From: Clostridia bacterium | GTDB taxonomy: Bacteria > Bacillota > Clostridia > Oscillospirales > CAG-382 | Assembly (NCBI GenBank): GCA_017560285.1 | Contig: JAFYOG010000073.1 | Coordinates: 1 to 8,295, forward strand | Direction: 5' to 3' | DNA: 8,295 nucleotides | Part shown: positions 1 to 5,685 of the stretch, one piece after another | How the letters are laid out: each line of letters starts with the position of its first letter | How positions within the stretch are numbered: position 1 is the stretch's first letter | Made by a program: the position numbers and the translations under genes | The notes under the pieces: generated by a model | The model's input: only the letters and a program-made list of their open reading frames with translations | Told to the model about the DNA's origin: nothing | The model's database searches: none

Positions 1-649
1 TAAGAACAAGATCAAGCAGGAAATTGAATCCTCTGCAGAATATCTTGCAGATAAGGAACGTTTGGAAACCTATATTATTCCCGACAGTATCCCCGGCAGA
101 GTTGATGCAAAGATCAACGCATTGATCAACGAATACAACAATGCAGTAATTGCTGAAATTAACACTGTTATCGAAACCACCGTTAACGAATGGATTACCA
201 CCATTCTAACTGATAACAATATTGAAGATACCGAAGAAATCAGAACCGAAATTCTTGTAGCTATGGGCTATTTGAAGAAGGAAGTTGTTGAAGCCCCCGC
301 TGAAGGCGAAGGCGACGGTACAGAAGATTCTTCTACCGAATCCTCCGATGATGCTTCTACTGAATCCTCTGAAGATGCTTCTACCGAATCTTCCGAAGAT
401 GTTTCTGCTGATTCCTCCGAAGATGCTTCCGCCGAATCCTCTGAAGATGCTTCCGCTGAATCCTCTGAAGATGCTTCTGCTGATTCCTCTGACGAAAGCA
501 CAGATGCCGAAGACCCCGATAACGGCGAAGAAGATGGCGAAGAAGAACCCGAATACGTTTTTACCAACGCATTTGAATCTTGGCTTGACTTCGTATTGAA
601 GGGTAGATTGGAAATTACTTATCAATCTATTTTCGGTAAACCCCTTTAA
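1..649 (+). CDS. Unrecognised acidic repeat-containing protein, 3' part only
   Basis: I do not recognise this protein. The frame is open to the left edge, so the gene starts outside the window and 215 residues are visible. A TTG at 62 in the same frame has no Shine-Dalgarno in front of it and reading continues upstream without a stop, so it is not the start. The visible part has three zones: a charged, probably helical segment of about 90 residues (IPDSIPGRVDAKINALINEY and following); a low-complexity acidic stretch with six 8-residue SSEDAS(A/T)(E/D) repeats followed by a DPDNGEEDGEEEPE tail; and a more ordinary C-terminal segment of about 30 residues rich in aromatics (YVFTNAFESWLDFVLKGRL). 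The acidic part therefore looks like a linker between two ordered parts. No membrane segment or catalytic motif is visible. Similar Ser/Glu-rich linkers occur in surface and secreted proteins of gut Clostridia, but the N-terminus that would show secretion is missing. The gene ends 11 nt before a strong terminator. Confidence 0.85.
   Translation, partial: KNKIKQEIESSAEYLADKERLETYIIPDSIPGRVDAKINALINEYNNAVIAEINTVIETTVNEWITTILTDNNIEDTEEIRTEILVAMGYLKKEVVEAPAEGEGDGTEDSSTESSDDASTESSEDASTESSEDVSADSSEDASAESSEDASAESSEDASADSSDESTDAEDPDNGEEDGEEEPEYVFTNAFESWLDFVLKGRLEITYQSIFGKPL
341..484 (+). repeat. Six 24-bp in-frame tandem repeats encoding SSEDASAE-like octapeptides
   Basis: Six consecutive 24-bp units encode SSDDASTE, SSEDASTE, SSEDVSAD, SSEDASAE, SSEDASAE and SSEDASAD. 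A half unit (SSTE) precedes them and a degenerate one (SSDESTDA) follows. Units differ mostly at third codon positions (TCC/TCT, GCC/GCT, ACC/ACT) and by conservative swaps (E/D, A/T), which fits old tandem duplication under selection for the peptide. There are no spacers, so this is not a CRISPR array. The unit is a multiple of three, so any change in copy number would keep the frame. Confidence 0.9.
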
Positions 650-660
650 ATAATATTAAA

Positions 661-691
661 CAGCCGCTTCATTACGAAGCGGCTGTTTTTT
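661..691 (+). terminator. Rho-independent terminator of the acidic repeat gene
   Basis: A perfect 10-bp inverted repeat, CAGCCGCTTC / GAAGCGGCTG, with a 5-nt loop (ATTAC) is followed directly by six T residues. It begins 11 nt after the TAA stop of the preceding gene. Confidence 0.95.
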
Positions 692-694
692 GCT

Positions 695-734
695 ATAAAA
701 ATAAAAACAAAAGGTGCGGAAAACCCGCACCTTT
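695..734 (-). terminator. Rho-independent terminator of the F420-ligase-like gene
   Basis: Read on the minus strand, GGTGCGG and CCGCACC (725-731 and 713-719) form a 7-bp GC-rich stem with a 5-nt loop, extended by three A-T pairs. A long T-rich tract (TTTTGTTTTTATTTTTA) follows. It lies 5 nt after the stop of the minus-strand gene ending at 740. Together with the plus-strand terminator at 661-691 it separates the two convergent genes. Confidence 0.92.
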
Positions 735-739
735 AATAA

Positions 740-1933
740 TTATACAGTATAGTTATCGAAGTAACCCTGTACCCAAACAATAGGTGTACCTTTATCTCCA
801 CTGCCCGAGGTAAGGTCGCACAGAGAACCGATAAGGTCGGTTAATCTTCTGGGAGTAGTACCCTGAGATGCCATTTTGCCAACCAAATCGTCGTCTTTCT
901 TACGAATATATTCGCTTATAGCATCTTTAAGTTCCTTGCCGGACAAATGTTTAAAATCGTTGTCTGCAAGGTATTTAAGCTTAACTTCGTTGGGCTGTCC
1001 CTCTAAACCTGCGGTATATGCGGGAGAAACAACCGGGTCAGCAAGCTCCCATATCTTTCCGGCAGGGTCTTTAAATGCACCGTCACCATAGATCATAACT
1101 TCTACGTTCTTACCTGTTTCTTTATTAAGAATGGATGCAATTTTTTCTACAACGCCTTCGCATTCACGAGGGAAAAGCTTAACGGTATCTTCGGTGGCTT
1201 TATTACTACCCAAAAGACCGTATTTTTCGTTAAAGCCGGAACCGTCTACAGAAGAAGTAAGAATTTCATCCAAGCCGTATACAACCTTTGCACCTGCAGC
1301 TTTAAGCAAGCGTTTGCTGCGTTCGCGGGTATGAATATCGCAAGTAAGAACGCAATCGGTGTAATCTAAAATCTTGCGGCAATCGTTAGCGAGAATAATT
1401 TCCGCTTCACAACCTTGGGATTCGATAAGTTCACGATAATATTCGATATAATCTACACCTGTAAAGGGGTGCTTTACAATGCCGAATAGCTCGCGATATT
1501 TAGCTTCGGTAAGTACGTCGGTCCAAGGATTAACGCCGGCAGCATCTAAGGAATCGTAATCGATAAGATGGTTACCAACTTCATCGGAAGGATAGGAAAG
1601 CATAAGCACAATCTTCTTTGCGCCGCGAGCTATACCCTTTAAACAAATAGCAAAGCGGTTACGGGAAAGAATGGGGAATATAACACCGAAGGTGCCATCG
1701 ATAAATTTAGATTTTATATCGGTTGCAATTTGATCTACGGATGCATAGTTACCCTGCGCACGAGCAACAACAGCTTCTGTTACCGCAACAACGTCGCGGT
1801 CGCGGATAGCAATATTTTCACTGTTAGCAGCATTAATTACGCTTTCGGCAACTATAGCCGCAATATCATCTCCCTGACGGATAATAGGTGCTCTAACACC
1901 GCGGGAGACTGTACCAATAAGTCTTTCTTCCAT
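740..1933 (-). CDS. Coenzyme F420-0:L-glutamate ligase (CofE) family protein
   Basis: This 397-residue protein has the N-terminal signature of the F420-0:gamma-glutamyl ligase family: API(I)RQGDDIAAIV at about 15-28, then a DRDVVAVTEAVVARAQG block at about 45-61 matching the 'dGDvvvva.kivSkaeG' block of CofE. Archaeal CofE adds glutamates to the lactyl side chain of F420-0 using GTP and is about 250 residues long. This protein is longer, with conserved-looking blocks CDIHTRERSK (198-207), YGDGAFKDPAGKIWELADP (282-300) and a C-terminal Gly/Ser/Thr-rich stretch. Long homologues of this type occur in Firmicutes and are usually named by homology only; most Firmicutes are not known to make F420, so the true substrate is uncertain. 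I chose the ATG at 1933: an in-frame TTG at 1951 overlaps the GGAGG Shine-Dalgarno at 1945-1949 and is not a plausible start. The gene is divergent from a LysR regulator, which may control it, and ends at its own terminator. Confidence 0.85.
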   Translation of the reverse strand: MEERLIGTVSRGVRAPIIRQGDDIAAIVAESVINAANSENIAIRDRDVVAVTEAVVARAQGNYASVDQIATDIKSKFIDGTFGVIFPILSRNRFAICLKGIARGAKKIVLMLSYPSDEVGNHLIDYDSLDAAGVNPWTDVLTEAKYRELFGIVKHPFTGVDYIEYYRELIESQGCEAEIILANDCRKILDYTDCVLTCDIHTRERSKRLLKAAGAKVVYGLDEILTSSVDGSGFNEKYGLLGSNKATEDTVKLFPRECEGVVEKIASILNKETGKNVEVMIYGDGAFKDPAGKIWELADPVVSPAYTAGLEGQPNEVKLKYLADNDFKHLSGKELKDAISEYIRKKDDDLVGKMASQGTTPRRLTDLIGSLCDLTSGSGDKGTPIVWVQGYFDNYTV

Positions 1934-1944
1934 AATAATTTTTG

Positions 1945-1949
1945 CCTCC
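1945..1949 (-). promoter_or_regulatory. Shine-Dalgarno that fixes the start of the F420-ligase-like gene
   Basis: GGAGG on the minus strand lies 11 nt before the ATG at 1933-1931. It overlaps the second codon of the longer reading frame that would begin at the TTG at 1951, so the shorter start is the right one. Confidence 0.85.
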
Positions 1950-1958
1950 AAAACTATA

Positions 1959-1987
1959 TTGACAAATTAACATTAATATTATATTAT
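1959..1987 (+). promoter_or_regulatory. Sigma-A type promoter of the LysR regulator gene
   Basis: A perfect TTGACA (1959-1964) is followed after 17 nt by TATTAT (1982-1987, five of six consensus bases). Transcription would start near 1994, leaving a leader of about 48 nt before the ATG at 2042. The -35 box lies just downstream of the predicted start of the divergent transcript, so the two promoters face across the same DNA and cannot be occupied together. Confidence 0.75.
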
Positions 1988-2006
1988 AAGTTATACCATA
2001 AGTCAA
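1978..2006 (-). promoter_or_regulatory. Sigma-A type promoter of the F420-ligase-like gene
   Basis: On the minus strand, TTGACT (2006-2001) is followed after exactly 17 nt by a perfect TATAAT (1983-1978). Transcription would start near 1971, giving a leader of about 38 nt before the ATG at 1933. The elements are near consensus, so the promoter should be strong unless blocked. Its -10 box shares two bases with the -10 box of the opposing lysR promoter. Confidence 0.85.
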
Positions 2007-2027
2007 GCAATTAATAATAATGGTATA
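1992..2027. promoter_or_regulatory. Candidate LysR operator: inverted repeat TATACCAT-N20-ATGGTATA
   Basis: A perfect 8-bp inverted repeat has arms at 1992-1999 and 2020-2027. The left arm sits in the -35/-10 spacer of the minus-strand promoter and at the predicted start of the lysR transcript. The right arm sits upstream of the minus-strand -35. Smaller AT-rich dyads overlap the left arm: TATAAGTTATA at 1985-1995, TTATACCATAA at 1991-2001 and a 12-bp-spaced direct repeat ATAAGT at 1986 and 1998. LysR-type regulators usually bind interrupted AT-rich dyads in such divergent regions and often repress their own gene. The exact site is inference. Confidence 0.5.
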
Positions 2028-2030
2028 TAT

Positions 2031-2034
2031 AAGG
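2031..2034 (+). promoter_or_regulatory. Shine-Dalgarno that fixes the start of the LysR gene
   Basis: AAGG at 2031-2034 is 7 nt before the ATG at 2042. An in-frame GTG at 2036 lies only one base after it, too close to be used, so translation most likely begins at the ATG. Confidence 0.7.
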
Positions 2035-2041
2035 TGTGCTT

Positions 2042-2920
2042 ATGAATATTAAATTAGAACAATATAAGGTTTTTTATGCGGCGGCAACCTGCGGCAGCTT
2101 TTCGGATGCGGCAAAATCCCTTTATATCACCCAAAGCGCGGTTAGCCAGCAAATACGTATTTTAGAGCAGGAATTAGGCGCTATGCTTTTTGCGCGCGGC
2201 AGAAAGGGCGCTAAGCTTACACCGCAGGGCGAGCTGTTGTTGGAATACGTAAAAAAATCGTTATTGGAAATTGAAAACGCAGAAAATCTTTTTTCCCGAA
2301 TGAAGAGCTTAGACGAAGGTAGTTTGCGTATTGGTTCCGGCGACACTATCACAAGGTATTATTTGCTTTCCAAGTTAGAGCAATTTCATAATATTTACCC
2401 AGGTATTAAAATAGAGATTGTTAATCGTGTTACGGAAGAAACGCTGTCTAAGCTTAATTCCGGTATGGTAGATATAGCTTTTGTAAGTTTACCTGTAGAT
2501 GAAGATAAATATTCTAATATTAATATTATTAAGACCGAAACGTTAAACGATATATTTATAGCGGGTAATAAATATGCCCATTTAAAAGAAAAATGTCTTA
2601 CTGCTAAAGACATAGCTGCCCTGCCGTTAGTTATGTTAGAGCCTAAATCCAACACGCGAAAAAACACCGATGAATATTTTAGCAAAATGGGAATTACCTT
2701 AAACCCTGAATTTGAATTAGGTTCCCACGATCTACTTATTGATTTTGCAAAAAGAAACCTCGGTATCGCATGCGTTACCGAGGAGTTTGCGAATATGGAT
2801 GAGGGTGTTTTTAGCCTAAAAACAAATTTCAAAATGCCCACACGAAGCATTGGTATATGTACGTTAAAAAACGTTACACCCTCCCCTGCTGTTGTAAAGC
2901 TTATTGAAATGATACTTTAA
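2042..2920 (+). CDS. LysR-type transcriptional regulator
   Basis: This 292-residue protein has the usual LysR length. The N-terminal winged helix-turn-helix spans about residues 4-63, with the recognition region SFSDAAKSLYITQSAVSQQI (19-38), followed by LEQELGAMLFARG and LTPQGELLLEY. A linker helix (about 66-90) leads to the periplasmic-binding-protein-like effector domain (about 94-290): SLRIGSGDTITRYYL, then GMVDIAFVSLPVDED (141-155) and the late NLGIACVTEEFA block (239-250). The inducer cannot be told from sequence. The gene is divergent from the F420-ligase-like gene and shares a 108-bp control region with it, the standard layout in which a LysR protein regulates its divergent neighbour and itself. 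The stop codon overlaps that of the convergent Wzy_C-like gene by 4 bp (TTAA), and the 3' coding region contains a large palindrome that looks like the terminator of that neighbour. Confidence 0.95.
   Translation: MNIKLEQYKVFYAAATCGSFSDAAKSLYITQSAVSQQIRILEQELGAMLFARGRKGAKLTPQGELLLEYVKKSLLEIENAENLFSRMKSLDEGSLRIGSGDTITRYYLLSKLEQFHNIYPGIKIEIVNRVTEETLSKLNSGMVDIAFVSLPVDEDKYSNINIIKTETLNDIFIAGNKYAHLKEKCLTAKDIAALPLVMLEPKSNTRKNTDEYFSKMGITLNPEFELGSHDLLIDFAKRNLGIACVTEEFANMDEGVFSLKTNFKMPTRSIGICTLKNVTPSPAVVKLIEMIL
2749..2783 (-). terminator. Candidate intrinsic terminator of the Wzy_C-like gene, embedded in the lysR coding sequence
   Basis: A 26-bp near-perfect palindrome (2758-2783) has outer arms CCTCGGTA / TACCGAGG and inner CGCATGCG; only the pair 2766/2775 is mismatched. 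On the minus strand it is followed at once by TTTCTTTTT (2757-2749). An 8-bp GC-rich stem plus T tract is the form of an intrinsic terminator for minus-strand transcripts. It lies 133 nt past the stop of the minus-strand gene ending at 2917, wholly inside lysR codons 239-248. Confidence 0.65.
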
Positions 2921-4545
2921 ATAAGATTGGTAATTTCTTCAGTACTGTTATATTGTTTACGTGTTGATTGGCAGATAGCGATCATAATTATAAACCAAGG
3001 TGTGTTTATCGGGTTTGCGATATTTACCAAATCCTGCGCGGCAAAAGAAACAATTACACCAAAGCAAACTAACGCCAACGGATTCTTTAGAGCAAATTTT
3101 GCGCCTGTAACTATTGCACTTATAACTAATATTACATATACTGCAAATCCCCAAATGCCAAGGGTGACGAAATAATTGATATAAACACTATGGGCTGCGT
3201 TACTGGAAGATTCATTGTATTTTTCAAGAAGCTCACTGTTATATTGATAGAACTCTGATTTGAATGAATCGGGGCCGCTGCCAAACAAAAATTCGCGGAA
3301 ATCATATTCCCCTATTATTTCGAAGGATCTTATCCAAAAGAATCCGCGGTGCGTTCCCCAATCGTCATCGAACCTAAAGAATGATAAGAATTCATTATCT
3401 TTATAAGGTTCGAAGTTATCTAAATTTGAAATATATACGAACAGCACTGCGCTTATAACAATTATCAGCGTGAGAATAACCAAAACGGATATAAACAATA
3501 CCTTTTTAATGAGCGCAATATTAAAGCGCTCTTTATTTATGCTTATATAATAGATTAAAGAACACAGGGCTATAATAATGGGTAAAACTATCAACCATAC
3601 GGTATGGTTATATACAAACAGCTTGGAAAAACTTGTATACCCTTTGTTATTGCCATCCATAGCTAAATCGAAGAAGTATAGCAATCTTGAGGAAAAAACC
3701 ATAACAGCCAACGAAACGAAGAATCTAAACAAACGTTTAAGATCTCTGCAGGCAAAAATCAACAAAGCAAAAATACCTATAAAACAACCTAAAAATCCGC
3801 CGTCGCTTGTTGCAACGATTAAACCCATAAACTGTATTCCCACACTTACGTAGGCTATAATACGGTTTATAATATTTTCGGAAACAAGGCTCATTCCTAC
3901 CGAATAAGGCAGTGCAACGCATATCATTGCAGAAAGCATATTTTTGTTGCCGATTGTTGATATAAATTTATTTACAATAGAGGCGCTGTATCCATCATAG
4001 ATGTTTAATGGGTCGATATGATAAAAGTTAAGCACAGCCAACAAAGTCATACCTGCCATACCAAGCATAAACAACTGCAAAACGTATTTTCGCAAATAAA
4101 ACAATCTTGATACTAAAAAATAGGCAATCATAAGCATTAACTGAACCCAAACACCCATATTTCTGCCCAAACTGCCGTTAAAATAATCCCAAAAAGAACC
4201 GCCGTTTGCCGTAGCAAAAACAGAAGATATTAAATTTACGGCAAAAAACAGAATTACCAAATAATCGACACAATTAAAGCTTCTAATTATCTCTTTTATG
4301 CTGGCTTTGATGTTGAACCCTTTTCTTGAAAAATAATCCGATAACAAAAACATCAAAGTGCATATCATCGCAATGGTAGTAATAGTTAAAAACAACTGAT
4401 ATTTATCGGTACGTGCCGCATTATACTTTTGTGTAAGATAATAGGGAAACACCAAAAACATCGAAAGTGTATAAATTAACACTACCGAATGCTGTAGTAA
4501 AAACGGTGTTTTACTGTTAGGTTCAAATGAATTATTGTTGTTCAT
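2917..4545 (-). CDS. O-antigen ligase/polymerase (Wzy_C) family membrane protein
   Basis: This 542-residue protein has about 12 to 14 predicted membrane segments (roughly 20-37, 50-69, 92-111, 131-149, 155-173, 200-219, 229-246, 249-266, 272-292, 315-335, 346-373, 453-479, 488-505, 514-526). A large hydrophilic extracytoplasmic loop lies at about 374-451, the layout of the O-antigen ligase/Wzy_C superfamily. Fitting motifs are STIGNKNMLSAMI (196-208), the Arg-bearing segment WGTHRGFFWIRSFEII (396-411), FGSGPDSF (421-428) and AAHSVYINYFVTLGIWG (450-466), which resembles the conserved 'aHN.yl.ll.e.GilG' histidine block. Family members transfer or polymerise undecaprenyl-linked glycans at the outer face of the membrane; which glycan is used here is unknown. 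No glycosyltransferase or flippase gene adjoins it. AAAGG at 4552-4556 lies 6 nt before the ATG, and a dedicated promoter precedes it. Its stop overlaps that of lysR by 4 bp. Confidence 0.85.
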   Translation of the reverse strand: MNNNNSFEPNSKTPFLLQHSVVLIYTLSMFLVFPYYLTQKYNAARTDKYQLFLTITTIAMICTLMFLLSDYFSRKGFNIKASIKEIIRSFNCVDYLVILFFAVNLISSVFATANGGSFWDYFNGSLGRNMGVWVQLMLMIAYFLVSRLFYLRKYVLQLFMLGMAGMTLLAVLNFYHIDPLNIYDGYSASIVNKFISTIGNKNMLSAMICVALPYSVGMSLVSENIINRIIAYVSVGIQFMGLIVATSDGGFLGCFIGIFALLIFACRDLKRLFRFFVSLAVMVFSSRLLYFFDLAMDGNNKGYTSFSKLFVYNHTVWLIVLPIIIALCSLIYYISINKERFNIALIKKVLFISVLVILTLIIVISAVLFVYISNLDNFEPYKDNEFLSFFRFDDDWGTHRGFFWIRSFEIIGEYDFREFLFGSGPDSFKSEFYQYNSELLEKYNESSSNAAHSVYINYFVTLGIWGFAVYVILVISAIVTGAKFALKNPLALVCFGVIVSFAAQDLVNIANPINTPWFIIMIAICQSTRKQYNSTEEITNLI

Positions 4546-4576
4546 AAGTATCCTTTAAATGAAAAATTACAAATAT

Positions 4577-4605
4577 AATATATCACAACAAATGCTAAAA
4601 TTCAA
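4577..4605 (-). promoter_or_regulatory. Sigma-A type promoter of the Wzy_C-like gene
   Basis: On the minus strand, TTGAAT (4605-4600) is followed after 17 nt by TATATT (4582-4577), with TATTAT two bases further on as an alternative. Transcription would start near 4570, about 25 nt before the ATG. The region between this gene and the upstream zinc-ribbon gene is almost pure A/T with no GC-rich hairpin, so read-through from upstream is also possible. Confidence 0.6.
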
Positions 4606-4624
4606 TATTATATGAAATTTAACA

Positions 4625-5611
4625 TTATACCTTATTTATCAGCCAATTTAATATTCTTGCTATTAAATACACTGTACCTATCCATAGTGCTAATTTAGGA
4701 AGCACCATCAGTTTTCTGCGTTCCCGTTTTTTCTCTGCAAGGGCAACGTTTTCGATAGCCTTTTCGTACTGTTGGATTTTTTCTTGAATCTGCTTATCGT
4801 CTTCCAAATATTTATTTTGCGCATAGTTGGTTTTATCGTGAAGTGTTCTTTCGTTAGGGTCGGAAATCAATTTTTGCTTTGTTTCCTCTAATGCAGTTGC
4901 GGTAACAGAGCTTTCTTGCCATGATTTTTCACGACCGCAAGTCTCGCAGTTTTGCGAATCTGCAGCGTTCTTATTGCCGCAACAGCACAACCATCCCGTA
5001 TTAGAGAATTGTGGTATAACCTTTGTAGGAAATGCGCTTTCTGCAGCCAAGTAAATATTAACTCGCGTATAAACCATTTTGCTTATGTTGTCTAAATCGT
5101 TATATCGCTTTGTATTGCCCGCAACCTTAATGTTTAAGGTATCTACGGTGCCATTGGAATATTCTATGGACCTTATATACACTTCCATTTTTTTAAAATA
5201 GGTTTCGGGCATTGGAATAAGAACACAGGAACCGAAGCATTCGCCTTGATAAATCTCTGTTCGTTTGTTACATTCATTTAACTTTAATTCGCGGTTTCTT
5301 TTGCTTATAATACCAAAGGTTAAATCGTCGGCAGAATAGGTAAAATCTATGTTTGTATAGGGAATATTTTGATATTGATAGCAGGATAGCCGTATATTAA
5401 GCTTCTTAACCGGAAGCTTACCTATGTTTTTAAAAATAAACGATGCAAAAACATCATAGGTTTCTTTATCGGAAAGAATATAGCTTTCTTGCAGTTCTAC
5501 GTTACTTCCGTCAAGAATAAACGGATATTCTATATATTCAACAACACGCAAAGGACGTTCTCTGTCGGCTTTTTGAAGCTTTAGCTTTTCCTTTAATTTT
5601 TTGTTGTTCAT
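4625..5611 (-). CDS. Unrecognised zinc-ribbon protein with C-terminal membrane anchor
   Basis: I do not recognise the family of the first 200 residues of this 328-residue protein. After a basic start (MNNKKLKEKLKLQKADRERP), residues about 20-170 look like a beta-rich domain (VEYIEYPFIL, DVFASFIFKNIGKLPVKKLNIRLSCY, KKMEVYIRSIEYSNG). At 207-226 there is a compact zinc ribbon, W-x-C-x-C-G-x2-N then C-x2-C-G (Cys209, Cys211, Cys222, Cys225). Residues about 235-300 are charged and probably coiled-coil (LEDDKQIQEKIQQYEKAIEN), and a membrane segment (about 304-326) follows a KKRERRK cluster, so the soluble part should lie in the cytoplasm with the C-terminus anchored. Zinc ribbons of this kind usually serve as structural or interaction modules. 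The start is supported by AGGTG at 5619-5623, 7 nt upstream. It is divergent from the HAD gene and upstream of the Wzy_C-like gene; no functional link is shown. Confidence 0.8.
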   Translation of the reverse strand: MNNKKLKEKLKLQKADRERPLRVVEYIEYPFILDGSNVELQESYILSDKETYDVFASFIFKNIGKLPVKKLNIRLSCYQYQNIPYTNIDFTYSADDLTFGIISKRNRELKLNECNKRTEIYQGECFGSCVLIPMPETYFKKMEVYIRSIEYSNGTVDTLNIKVAGNTKRYNDLDNISKMVYTRVNIYLAAESAFPTKVIPQFSNTGWLCCCGNKNAADSQNCETCGREKSWQESSVTATALEETKQKLISDPNERTLHDKTNYAQNKYLEDDKQIQEKIQQYEKAIENVALAEKKRERRKLMVLPKLALWIGTVYLIARILNWLINKV

Positions 5612-5624
5612 ACATTATCACCTA

Positions 5625-5653
5625 TTGAAAAAATATTAAAATTAAGTTATAAT
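5625..5653 (+). promoter_or_regulatory. Sigma-A type promoter of the HAD phosphatase gene
   Basis: TTGAAA (5625-5630) and a perfect TATAAT (5648-5653) are 17 nt apart. Transcription would start near 5660, about 26 nt before the ATG at 5686. GAGG at 5674-5677 is the Shine-Dalgarno, 8 nt from the ATG. I saw no equally clear promoter for the divergent zinc-ribbon gene in this 74-bp gap. Confidence 0.8.
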
Positions 5654-5685
5654 AAACAATAACAAGTATATGTGAGGAAAACGTT

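Noticed and set aside
341..484. Tandem repeats considered as a CRISPR array.
   Set aside because: The 24-bp units abut with no unique spacers and translate in frame as a protein repeat.
206..625. Long open frames on the minus strand and in another plus frame across the acidic gene.
   Set aside because: They follow from the repeated GAA/TCT/GAT/GCT codons, which contain no stops in other frames. They lack ribosome binding sites and encode low-complexity sequence.
2860..2875. Small inverted repeat ACGTT-AAAA-AACGT near the end of lysR, considered as its terminator.
   Set aside because: The stem is only 5 bp and no T tract follows on either strand. I found no convincing plus-strand terminator for lysR in the next 300 bp.
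4596..4620. AT-only imperfect dyad between the zinc-ribbon and Wzy_C-like genes, considered as a terminator.
   Set aside because: The stem has no GC core and includes mismatches, and it overlaps the -35 of the downstream promoter; it would not form a stable hairpin.
2917..5611. The Wzy_C-like and zinc-ribbon genes considered as a polysaccharide biosynthesis cluster or a new system.
   Set aside because: No glycosyltransferase, flippase or sugar-nucleotide gene is adjacent, and the Wzy_C-like gene has its own promoter, so two genes are too little evidence.
5612..5685. A minus-strand promoter for the zinc-ribbon gene in the HAD intergenic gap.
   Set aside because: TTGTTA and TTGTTT occur, but no matching -10 box lies at 16-18 nt, so nothing was called.
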